From positions 1 to 64,000 of the forward strand of contig JAGTJL010000008.1 of the NCBI GenBank assembly GCA_020746875.1: 64,000 bases of DNA, read 5' to 3'. A program made the position numbers and the translations under genes. The notes beneath the pieces were generated by a model. The model was given only the letters and a program-made list of their open reading frames with translations, ran no database searches and was not told the origin of the DNA. The stretch's first letter is position 1, and the number at the start of each line of letters is the position of its first letter. Source of the stretch: Rhexocercosporidium sp. MPI-PUGE-AT-0058 (taxonomy: Eukaryota > Ascomycota > Leotiomycetes > Helotiales). Positions 21,200 through 30,031 of this stretch are shown here, in pieces.

Positions 21200-21660
21200 T
21201 TATGTAGCTGTTGGCGGGGTACGCTAAGGGTGAGTGAATGTGCGGGTGCTAGTGTAGAGCGAAGGTGGGCAGGCGTTGGGAAAAGCGGGGTGGAGGTGAG
21301 ATATTGGCGGAAATTGGGAGATTCTGGGGAAGACGTTGGTAGGTGGAGATGTTGACAGCGGTTGGGGAGATGCTAGTGGAGGTGTAGATATTGGCGGAGG
21401 CGGTGAAATTCTTTGTGGATGCTTGGAGGATGTGCGAGTGCTGGTGTAAATAGCTATCGGCGGAGGTGGGCAGATGTCAGGGATGACGCTGATAGAGGTA
21501 TAAACGTTGGCGGGGTCCGAGGAGATACTAGGGAACGTGTGAATGTTGGCGGAGGCAGTGTACTTGCTAGGCCGATGTCATGGGGTGGATGTTCAGATTA
21601 ATCTGCGGTGCTGTTCTAGATATTGGCAGAGGGGGCAGACGTTGAGGAGATGCTGGTGAT
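21200..21660 (+). repeat. G-rich degenerate minisatellite
   Basis: About eight degenerate copies of a core like GATRTTGGCGGAGG recur at 40-60 bp spacing, for example near 21,207, 21,302, 21,347, 21,388, 21,450, 21,507, 21,544 and 21,620. The plus strand is strongly G over C throughout. Short open frames here are by-products of the repeat. It lies upstream of the membrane-protein gene. Confidence 0.7.
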
Positions 21661-21793
21661 GAACATGTATAAATTGTTGCCTAAAGCTACTCGTATAGAG
21701 TTGTGCAGCCACATTGAGGGGCGGGGTAACCGATTCCCCTTACATAATCCTACCCCTCCTAATAATCCCGTCTAAATTCACGATCCTTAGGGT

Positions 21794-22220
21794 TACTTGC
21801 ATAGTAAGCTGCGCGTGCAAGTAAGCTGCGCACTGAAATCCCATACAAAATACGTCCGTGCACGAAAAATAACTTTTTATTTTATTAATAAAAATGACTT
21901 GAAAATAATACAAGAAATTAATCAAAATACAAATAACTTAGACTATTAATTTCAAGTTTTAGTTAATTTTAATTAAAAAGTTATTAAAGAAATCTTTAAA
22001 AATTTATAAATATAAGGGTATTTTTAAGCGAATTGTTAATTAAAATAAATTAGCGTCTAAAATAATAGCATGTGAGTTATTTAGATAAGGTTTCTTCACA
22101 GGTTTTTAATTACAAGTTATTTTTATTAATAAAATAAAAAGTTATTTTTCGTGCACGGACGTATTTTGTATGGGATTTCAGTGCGCAGCTTACTTGCACG
22201 CGCAGCTTACTATGCAAGTA
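21794..22220. mobile_element. MITE-like element with 106-bp terminal inverted repeats
   Basis: Inverted repeats at 21,796-21,901 and 22,113-22,218 differ at a single position (G/A) in 106 bp. Each is bordered by TA (21,794-21,795 and 22,219-22,220), suggesting a TA target duplication. Each arm contains GTAAGCTGCGC twice. The centre (about 210 bp) is AT-rich and has no transposase, so the element is non-autonomous. It separates the first gene island from the copia fragment to its right. Confidence 0.87.
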
Positions 22221-22572
22221 CGTTATATAACTCTTATAAACTCAAAGGCCGCCAGCGACCTTATTACTAATCTCGGTAAGCTATACGGCCACAAAAAGAA
22301 GGCGAAGTACCTCAGACTCTTTAGTAAGCTTATGTAAGTATATAATACCCGGCCGGATATTACGTTTGCCGTAAACAAGCTAATATTATTCTCTTCCGAA
22401 ATCGTATACTTTATTAACTACTAAAAGGCGTTATTAAAGGTTCTTAGTTATATTTCTAAGACCCTGGAATACGGTATTATTTATCGACACGGAAATAAAT
22501 TAATACCGCCCGAGGCTGCCCGAACGGAGTATTATACCGTGGATTACGGTCTTAAGATTTACTTAAGAACAG
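22221..22572 (+). pseudogene. Copia C reverse transcriptase, C-terminal fragment
   Basis: A frame with RIP-type stops contains the copia motif TRPDITFAVNKL at about 22,345-22,380, preceded by SKLM and followed by a VLSYISKTLEYG-like region typical of the stretch between reverse transcriptase and RNase H. It is interrupted at 22,573 by an inserted LTR whose flanks are AACAG and GACAG. Confidence 0.75.
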
Positions 22573-22894
22573 TAAAAAGAAGAGATTTGATATGAATGAT
22601 GATTCTTGATTCTAGGGGAAACTGCGTTTATAGATCTACTTTAGAAGTGCTCGCAAGCCTAGCTCAATTAGGCTGTAATAGCCGCGACTAGGCTAGCTAG
22701 CTTAGCCAAGCTAGCCAAGCCGGTATATGAAGGTTCCGGTAGTATTAAAGTTTAGCTCGGTTATAGGCTTTAGCTACGCTTAAACTAGCTCAGTTACGAC
22801 TGTTTCTAGGCCTTGTATTCGTTCGATATGCCTTGTAAAGTCCCCTGTGGGTATGTTTTAATATACGACCTAATTATACGAGCTTTCGTTTATT

Positions 22895-24964
22895 TATCCC
22901 TTCGTCCGGTGAGACATTGCCCACGCTAGTAGGGGTGGTATAAGAGCGGGATCGCGCATTATTTTATGTACCTTTGCATATAATTTATATAATAAAGTAT
23001 ATCGTGATGATAATTTCACGCGTTAATTTCATGAACTTACATTTTTCTAACGCGTTAAAAATAAAGCACCCTCTTAATAACGTTAATTCCAGTAATATCG
23101 AAGCTTCTTCTCTTAAAAAGAAAGCTAAACTTCAAGCTCTCTAAAGTATATTAGACGAATTTGGACTAATTACAAGCGTTGCTTTTAAACCCTTTGAATG
23201 TGAACCCCCGCGGCCTGCTACAGCGACTTTACTACCATCTTTCCTTCTATTTGCATATCCATTCGACTACTTTACCTTATTCTTTACGCCTGCTCTTCTT
23301 CAGATTATTACTTTTAATATAAATTATTATACGAACTTATAACGAATGCGTGTCAAACAAGAAAGAGCGCGGTAATGGCATAATATAATTCCGGAGGAAA
23401 TATACGTCTTTCTCGGGGTATTAATATATATAGGAATCCACGAGGAGCCTTACATCGATATGTACCGGAATATAAATAAAGAGAAAAGTCTAATATATTC
23501 AATTTTAGCTCATATTACACTTGTTCGCTATAAAGAGATTAAGAGATATTATTATATCTTTAGTATTAAAGATAACGAGCGCCTTAGCTATTACTTGCCT
23601 AAAAATACGGTTTAGTAGTATAAAGTAGAGCCTTTAGCTTCGGAAATTAAAGCTTTATGCTAAAGGTATTACTCTCCGTTAACTGAAGTCAGTATTAATA
23701 AGCTTATAATCCGTTGTTTTAGAAGGTAAGTACTCCGCTTTTATAAATTAAAAAAACCTTCTTAATATATAATTAAATCTTTACATACTTATAAAATACT
23801 AAATAAGCCAATTAAGTAAGGGTATAAAATATACGGAATCGTAGACCATAATTACATATATAACTGGGTATGGAGCTCTGAGCTAAAGGGTTATAAGCTA
23901 TATTTAAGCATCTAAAGATTACTCTTATAGGGTCTCTTGTACGATTTTTAGTGCTCTTTCTACTACGAAAGCGCCTATTAATCTATCTTAATAATTACTT
24001 TACTTCCGTTCCTTTATTTAAAGAGCTTCGGACTTATAGCTATAATGCTATTAGTATTATACGCCCGCATGCGCATTTACCGCCAAATTTCGCTGTCCTA
24101 AAGCAACGTTTTGCTAGCTCTTTACTATAAAACGCTTTATTTGCGAAAGTAGTAAAAACACATTTTATTTAACGTAATAAGATAATAATATTATTTTAGC
24201 TTTAAGTAATATTCATACGGTAAATCAACTAGATGACTTTCGGACGAAACTACGGAAGAGGCTAGCTAAAACATCAACTAATAGCCGTATCGTTAGATAA
24301 AATCTTTAGGGAAGAATATATAAAAGAACTGGCAATTCCGCGATTTATTAATAATTATAATCATTATATAGGAGGAGTTGATTTAGCTAATTAATTCCGG
24401 AAGGCATATAAGGCTCACCGAGCTACTTAACGAAATTAGTGGCCTCTTTTCTATTAGTTACTTGATATAGCTTGTATTAACGTATACAAGTTATATTTAT
24501 TATATATTAATATTCAGCGACCTTTGAATCACCTTTAATTTAAGGTAAAGTTATATTAAAAGCTTTTGACTTATTTAAAAAAAGCGCAACTTATTTAATT
24601 ATATATTGACTTAAGAAGGAAAAGGTTTTTTAATTTAGACTTACTTAATATATATTTTCAGAAGAAGTTTCTTAAACGTAGCTCTTGCGTTTAGTATATA
24701 TATATAAGGAAAGAGCAGAAAGTATTAGGAAAGCTAATTTTTACTTTCTTAAAGAAACCGTATAATAGCTGTCACTTTTATAATATTTCGTTATGTATAA
24801 AAGGGGAGTGTTAGACGCGATTTCATTAACCGCATGTAGTTTACTAAGGAATTTATATGCAAAGGTATATAAAATAATATATTAAGCCCCTGCCTCACCT
24901 CCTTGAAAGTCCGGCTTATACCACCCCTACTAGCGTGGGCAATGTCTTACCGGACGAAGGGATA
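22895..24964 (+). mobile_element. PiggyBac-type DNA transposon
   Basis: Terminal inverted repeats begin TATCCCTTCGTCCGGT and continue through GACATTGCCCACGC at both ends (left 22,895 on, right back from 24,964), with further matching near GTACCTTTGCATATAA. The interior is one long transposase-like frame. The expected TTAA target site is not visible: flanks read TTATT and CGAGC if the repeat starts at TATCCC. Either the exact end differs from my choice or the site has changed. Confidence 0.8.
23031..24814 (+). pseudogene. PiggyBac-family transposase (DDE_Tnp_1_7 type), decayed
   Basis: From the ATG at 23,031 the frame reads YFTLFFTPALLQ, then EEIYVFLGVLIYIGIHE, then a first catalytic region VSINKLIIRC near 23,690, where a normal family member has an Asp. 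KPIKQGYKIYGIVD follows, with a second Asp. The C-terminus near 24,670-24,811 is cysteine-rich (RSSC..., CHFYNISLCIKGEC), as in piggyBac zinc-binding tails. About ten stops, mostly TAA or TAG, and at least one length change break the frame. It is not functional. Confidence 0.78.
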
Positions 24965-25017
24965 CGAGCCTCTTGTTAAGCGAGTTTAGCCGAGGCTTAA
25001 TATAATCCTATAGACAG

Positions 25018-25540
25018 TATCAGTAAAGGACGCTTAGACGTTCTCGGACGCGGATTATATAACTGATCTACGAGATAAAAAGTCTATAATTAGCAAGATA
25101 TTACTTATATCAGAGAGAGCTGTTATATAAGTATAAAGCAGAAGTCGGTGGTAAAGTCAATTACTCAGGCTGAGTATATTAGTTTAAGCGATGCCGCCAG
25201 AGAAGGCCTGTGGCTACCAGATATAATTACGTTTTTGAGTTATTATAAGAGTAAAAAGAAGAAGATCGTCTTAATAATCTTTAAAGACAACGAAGCTTTA
25301 ATTTAGCTAGCTAAAGGACTCTTAAATATAAGAAAAATTAAGGACGTGAATACTATTTTCTATTATATTCTTAATAAGATAAGAAAAAGCAATTTAAAGA
25401 TCTTCTAAGTACCTGGAAAGTATATACTAGCCGATGGGCTGACGAAACTACTTTTAATATTTTCTTTTATAAAAAAGAAAGCCAAAGTCGGCATAATACT
25501 TATTAAAAGACGTTAAGCTGGATTCACGCGATATCTCGGA
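25018..25540 (+). pseudogene. Copia C RNase H fragment
   Basis: Continuation of the copia pol after the insertion: SDADYITDLRDKKSI near 25,050, then SQAEY-like and SDAAREGLWL near 25,165-25,215, DNEALI near 25,290, and the hallmark ADGLTKLL at about 25,430-25,455. One or two frame changes and RIP stops are present. Confidence 0.78.
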
Positions 25541-25551
25541 ATTAAGAGGAG

Positions 25552-25712
25552 TGTTAACAGGATATTCCAGTCATCACGTGATATAGAGCTTAGTTATAAC
25601 TTAGGGTTAATATAAGTAAATCTTACTAGAGCCTATTAGTCTGTAGCACATTAAGGCCATAAGTAAAGCTGCATGTTACCCTAAATTAGAGAATTAATAG
25701 TTCAAGTTAACA
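25552..25712 (+). repeat. 3' LTR of Copia C (161 bp)
   Basis: It begins TGTTAACAGG directly after a purine tract (AAGAGGAG) and ends AAGTTAACA. The termini form the inverted TGTTAACA/TGTTAACT pair expected of an LTR. No second copy is in the window, so the left LTR is missing. Confidence 0.75.
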
Positions 25713-26762
25713 CAGCCTCATCCTTTTCATCCGACAGTTGGCATCTTTAGGCGACGACTGTCACCTCCCCGTGGTGCAGGCTGGGAACCTGTAGTCCTCC
25801 CTGGAAGGTCTGCAGAGCTAAGATAGAGTCACGGCGGAGCTAGAATGGTGCGTTGTGGTGGTGTCGCTTCGACTGACAAAGGGGTGCGCTTTACTCCACC
25901 GGACAAACACGATGCTGCAGTTAATGCCGACTCGACGAATTGGGGTCGAGGCGCTCAGCATGACACCCTCAAATACAACGATTGGCGGGATCGCGATATA
26001 TGGCGCGACAGATCCTCCCAGTCACGACCGAGGCTCACTGCTGGAACCGGAAATTAACCAAATCTGCACTTTTTGGCTGGCTGGGCACCATGGAAAACAT
26101 TGGTTTTCGAGGGGTATGCGGAATGAACCGAATCATTGCCCTGTCTCTATCAGCACGAGCATCAGGAATGGCTGCTATCCAATCAAATGCCCAAGTATCT
26201 TCTACTATTTGTGCAGGAGAAACTACTAGAACCACGCTACAGGGTAGGGTTTATTGATCCCATCATGCCAAGTATGTGCCAACAAATACTGAAGTTTTTG
26301 ATGCAGCTTGGCGGGATTGGCTATGTTCTAACTCAGCTCCACAGCTCTGGAGAATTCCGGGGTTGCGATCAATGGAATCCGATCAGATGTTCCCACTGGT
26401 TTCAGCTCGTGTGACTACAGTCCCATATATCGTACGACTCTAACTTAGGGAATAGGAAATCTAGCTCCAAGCCCAGCGCCGAGCCAAGAAGGGGCTCGGG
26501 GCTCGGGTTTGAAGCAAGGTGGGAAGTAGTAGCAGAAACCGGTGTTCTGGGGTTGCAAAGGCAAAAGGAACTGCGAAGCCGGCCCCGGAAGCAAATATGA
26601 GGTTGGCTATACAGGGCAATATCTGCAAAATGGTACCTCTCCCTCCAAGTCAGGATCACGCTGAATGAAATGAAAATACGTCACTGCAAATTTTGCCTAC
26701 ACCATCATACTTTAAAGCATACTACTCCAGGCTCCAATGTGACACGAATTGGTGACGGATAT
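25713..26762. other. Normal-composition DNA without a recognisable gene
   Basis: Several short frames exist on both strands, but none is long, has a supporting splice pattern or shows a motif I know. The stretch holds many CA and TG, so RIP has not acted here. It may be the 3' flank of the F-box-like gene or a decayed gene. Confidence 0.45.
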
Positions 26763-27807
26763 TCATACGGTGGTGGCCTTGAGTGAGGCTCTCAATGGTG
26801 AATGGCCCCAAGAAATACGCTTCAATGTAAGCGTAAAGCCGGAAAAAATATTATCAACCCATAGTTTGAACTCGTCTTCATTTACCAATTCCAGATTCGC
26901 TGCAGCGATCCCTGCAGAAACTGTCAGTAGATTGAATCCAAAGGTAGCAATAAGACTTAACATACGAACTCCGAAAAGTGGTACCCTCCATCGGGCACGA
27001 GCTTGCCATCTCGACTGACTAGAAGAGAGATCCTCTACGGTAAATGAGTATTCACCCCGTGGTATTAAGACATCACCTGTAATCTTTATAGCTTCCAACT
27101 TCCCTTCGACCGGCTGGTGCAAGAGGAAGAACTCAAACCGGTAAAGGCTTGAGAATTCTCCTAAGAAAGTATATCAGTCCTTTAAACTGCCATTAGCTTC
27201 AATTAGGCAAGAAAACATACCAATCCAAATTCCCCTGAAGCGGTGTTTCTCGTCCGGGGTGAACAGCTTTGGATCTATTGCAGCATAGGTCCGTCGCCTT
27301 TCCAGTTTAACCTGGAATATTAGGCTCGAGATGTTCATCGTTTTCTCAGCCTCGCGAATCGGGGTCGGCGGCCACGGCAACATCGAGTCATCCGAGCTGT
27401 GAAATTGAAAGATTTCGCAACCCTCGGCATCTCTTGCTCCCGGTTCTACTCGAAATACTGGCTCTCGTTGACAACCAATATTTGGACTGGATATAGAAAT
27501 GCCATGACAACTCAGCGGGAATCCCTCTACCGTACGTGTCGCGGCAACATATTTCGTTAGCAATAACTGGCCGCTTGACTGGTGATCCCCCATCCAAAGC
27601 TGTCCATGCAAATTGCTGTAGTCAGCTGGGTTATCCTCCGTCGGCGTTCGATGCTGTGCGGTTCCTTGTGCGTTCCTATAACATTCTCTCGTTAGTGACC
27701 GGCAACTGATTTACCACCGCTCCATGCCCGCTGATGAGAATCGTCTGTTTCTGGCTCACATACGTGCCTATCGACCCACCACGTAATTCAGAAAGGGACT
27801 GCGTCAT
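26763..27807 (-). CDS. Protein resembling the C-terminal domain of fungal F-box proteins
   Basis: Proposed minus-strand exons: 27,807-27,764, 27,675-27,221 and 27,160-26,763. The intron 27,161-27,220 is well supported (60 bp, GTATGT donor, ACTGAT branch, CTTAG acceptor, frame kept). The intron 27,676-27,763 is less certain. A further 54-bp intron at 26,912-26,965 (GTATGT...CTGCAG) is possible and would keep the frame. The spliced centre reads TYAAIDPKLFTPDEKHRFRG, then IWIGEFS, then LEAIKITGDVLIPRGEYSF. This is the conserved pattern of a domain found C-terminal to the F-box in many ascomycete proteins of unknown substrate. No F-box is visible, so this may be a truncated gene or a wrong first exon. 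The tail after residue about 230 does not follow the family. Length about 280-298 residues. Confidence 0.5.
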
Positions 27808-28151
27808 TGTAATAGGCTCGGGTGATGAAATGAGACTAATTTAATTAGCGATGATGGTCACTCAAGCCGCAAAGGATGGCACTAACTGGGATGGCGTTCT
27901 CAGCTCTGCGAACCTATTTTCCAGAGACTGGTCGGATAGGGTGTTGGTGTCAGCCTTCCGAACAAACAGCTGCACCTCCCCCAGAAAGTTTCGAATCTAG
28001 CTTCCGATGGATCTTTGAACTTTGGGAGCTCAGAATGCGTGCACGAAAGATCTTGGCTTTCCACTCCTTGAAGTATGGCAGACCACTGCGGAACGATCTG
28101 TCTAGTTGCGTAAGTTGACGTACTGTTAAAGGATGTTCAGTTTGTGGTTCT
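27808..28151 (-). other. Space between two minus-strand genes
   Basis: Normal composition. A minus-strand frame (27,950-28,162) has no recognisable domain and overlaps the end of the hydrolase gene. It could be a remnant of a longer C-terminus of that gene in another frame. Confidence 0.35.
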
Positions 28152-29066
28152 TTAACGTACAATGACGCTCTTCCCGTGAGGAAGCCTTTGAGGCACTGAC
28201 TCGTAGAAACAGATCAGTTTGATGGAACGATGGACGTCAATGCTGAACTCCTGGTTGATATCCTGCATGGTAGTGGAAAAGAGCTCAAGCTCCTTGGTCA
28301 AGTTCGTCGCGACTGGTTGCTCTAGCTTAACCAAAGACAGAAAGTTTTGGGCCAAGGATAAATAATTGGCCTGTTCTGCGCCCATATGAGGAGTGCCCAT
28401 GAAAACCACGCCCTTCGTAGCTGACTTGATGGCATGCCAATCGTCGTTCGTGGGACAGAGTAAGATAGCCTGTGCGACAGACGTCAGCATGTCCCCTGAC
28501 TGTCCTGTGGAAACGTACCCTCTTGACGACAAGCCCACCGAGACTATGCGCAATAAAAATGATCGGACGTTCCTTAAAGGCCCTTCTGTTAGACAACTGC
28601 TGCAGCCTCCACGAGCCGAGCAAGAGATGACCAACCTGACAGTCTATGCGCTTCCGGAAGAGGGCTCGAAGCAGGCTATTGGCATGATGAATGATCCTCG
28701 TGTTAGCGACTTCGCCAAACCGGTTGGCATTATATCCAAACGAGAGGATGCGGACTTTGTCCTTCAATGGCCCGAGAAACTCTGGATTCTCGATCCACGG
28801 CCTCGGTGCACCGTCCGCGGTCCAGGTCCCTCTAAAAGTGCCGCCCAGGCCATGAACGAATACTAAGCTAGATGGACAAGTGATGAGTATGCATTACATC
28901 TAAAATCCTGCTACTAGGCATCACATACTCTACCAAGTTATCATGGGCCTTGGGTTGGTACAGGTCACATAAGACCGGGAATTCATTCACATCAGCTTTG
29001 AGCTATCCCGCTGTGAGCATCGGCCACCTTCAAAGGGCACGAAGCAAGCTCTGGGGTTCTTACCAT
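28152..29066 (-). CDS. SesB-like alpha/beta hydrolase, stand-alone (NLR N-terminal type)
   Basis: Proposed exons on the minus strand: 29,066-29,064, 29,002-28,929, 28,867-28,519 and 28,469-28,152; 247 residues. Introns are 61, 61 and 49 bp with GTAAG, GTATGT and GTACGT donors and AG acceptors, all keeping the frame. Residues 26-35 read DLVFVHGLGG, followed by TW, the oxyanion part of the fold. RILSFGYNAN is at 65-74 and IIFIAHSLGGLVVK at 128-141, with nucleophile Ser134. GVVFMGTPHMG is at 162-172. This is the lipase/esterase domain called SesB-like, usually followed in fungi by NB-ARC or NACHT. Here the frame stops at SVIVR with no nucleotide-binding domain. Residues 102-123 look like extra sequence relative to the family and may be an unrecognised intron. 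The start, an ATG at the end of a tiny exon, is the weakest part. Confidence 0.62.
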
Positions 29067-29847
29067 GATAGGCGGCTTGCTATCCCGCTTGCATCAACAC
29101 AGGGCACAGCGAAAAACGAAGGGTCAAGAGGAAAATACAGAATGAGTGACACGGGCAAGATGAGTCCTTTTAAAAGCGGTGTGGAAGCAAGTAGGCTGAC
29201 CCCCTGTTAGCGAATTAGGTCTAGTGCCGATTTGGATACTTAGGTAATCACGTGTATTTAGGAGACACGTATCACTAGCTGTAGAGAAAAATTCTATCTA
29301 TACTAATTACAGACGACTCGATCGGATTATCGCATCGGAGGAAACGAGCTCATTTCGAAAGCATACCGAAGAAGCACTAAAGGGGCACACCTTGGAATAT
29401 GGGCGCGGCCTTACCGCTGCGGAATTTGGGGCGCAGATCCGCGATAACGTTTCCCCGGCTAATCCGAATCGTATAAAAAAAATATCGTTAAAATCGTCGC
29501 ACTTCGGGATATCAAATGCGCTATTTTTTGTAAGTTTGTAATAATAAACGCTAGCGATGCACGCGTTTGAATATCGGTGCGGGAAACATTACTCTATAAT
29601 GTTTCTGGTTAGTAATAACGTACCTGAATTACTACTTATACTTACGGTATTTGATTCGTCTCGCATATTCATAAGATCTATTACTAAGTTCTTTGCATGA
29701 TCCGCGATACGATTCTGCGCCGGTATTCTCGAATTAAAGAATAAGATAAGTAAGTAAAGAGAGATACCGAATGCAAAAGTAAAGCTGCTGAATTCTTTTC
29801 GGAGCGAAGCGAAGAGAAGTTATCTAATTACCGTGAGATAGTAAGGC
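29067..29847. other. Right edge of gene island 2, no gene recognised
   Basis: Normal composition up to about 29,460, then a fall into AT-rich DNA. A small plus-strand frame before 29,210 has no recognisable domain. From about 29,700 the DNA is low in CA and TG. I see no gene. Confidence 0.45.
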
Positions 29848-30031
29848 TGTGGTGTAGAAGTGGATTAAAGCACTGTGAGCAGTTATAATTGAATTAAAGT
29901 GATTTATTATTATTTTAAAAGCTCTAAGAATTAAAAGAAAATAGTTATTCTCTTAAAGGCGGTCTATAATAGCAGAACTTAATTAAGTCACGTGCAGTGC
30001 CAAAAGAGCAACTGCCCGTGCTTATACGACA
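29848..30031. repeat. LTR of E element E0 (184 bp)
   Basis: Same family as 14,914-15,098, 40,832-41,015 and 56,750-56,933. Starts TGTGGTGTAGAAG and ends TTATACGACA. Of the four copies this one keeps the most CA and TG. The outer flank is AAGGC. Confidence 0.88.

Larger units (their letters stand above)
22573..25012 (+). repeat. Solo LTR related to family B, split by a piggyBac element
   Basis: The left part (22,573-22,894) starts TAAAAAGAAGAGATTTG and the right part (24,965-25,012) ends TTAATATAATCCTATA. Both ends closely match the family B LTR ends, while the middle is unrelated. The flanks AACAG (22,568-22,572) and GACAG (25,013-25,017) fit a 5-bp target duplication with one transition. 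Without the piggyBac the LTR would be about 370 bp. Confidence 0.75.
22221..25712 (+). mobile_element. Copia C: 3' part of a Ty1/copia element, with nested insertions
   Basis: Plus-strand copia reverse-transcriptase tail (22,221-22,572), then an LTR with a piggyBac inside it (22,573-25,012), then the RNase H (25,018-25,540), a purine tract (about 25,543-25,551) and a 161-bp LTR (25,552-25,712). The 5' part of the element is absent; the left limit is the MITE. RIP damage is milder than in the flanking blocks. Confidence 0.8.

Noticed and set aside
21200..21660. CRISPR-like or coding repeat
   Set aside because: Units are degenerate, unevenly spaced and G-rich with no constant repeat and spacer pattern; this is a minisatellite in a eukaryotic setting.
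25845..26414. Several overlapping short frames on both strands
   Set aside because: None exceeds about 125 codons, none shows a motif or convincing splice sites, and they conflict with each other. Left as unassigned DNA.
27876..28118. 80-residue plus-strand frame between the two minus-strand genes
   Set aside because: No motif; the region is better explained as spacer or remnant of the neighbouring minus-strand gene.
28393..28866. 157-residue plus-strand frame
   Set aside because: It lies opposite the SesB-like hydrolase, whose minus-strand exons contain the nucleophile elbow and proper introns.
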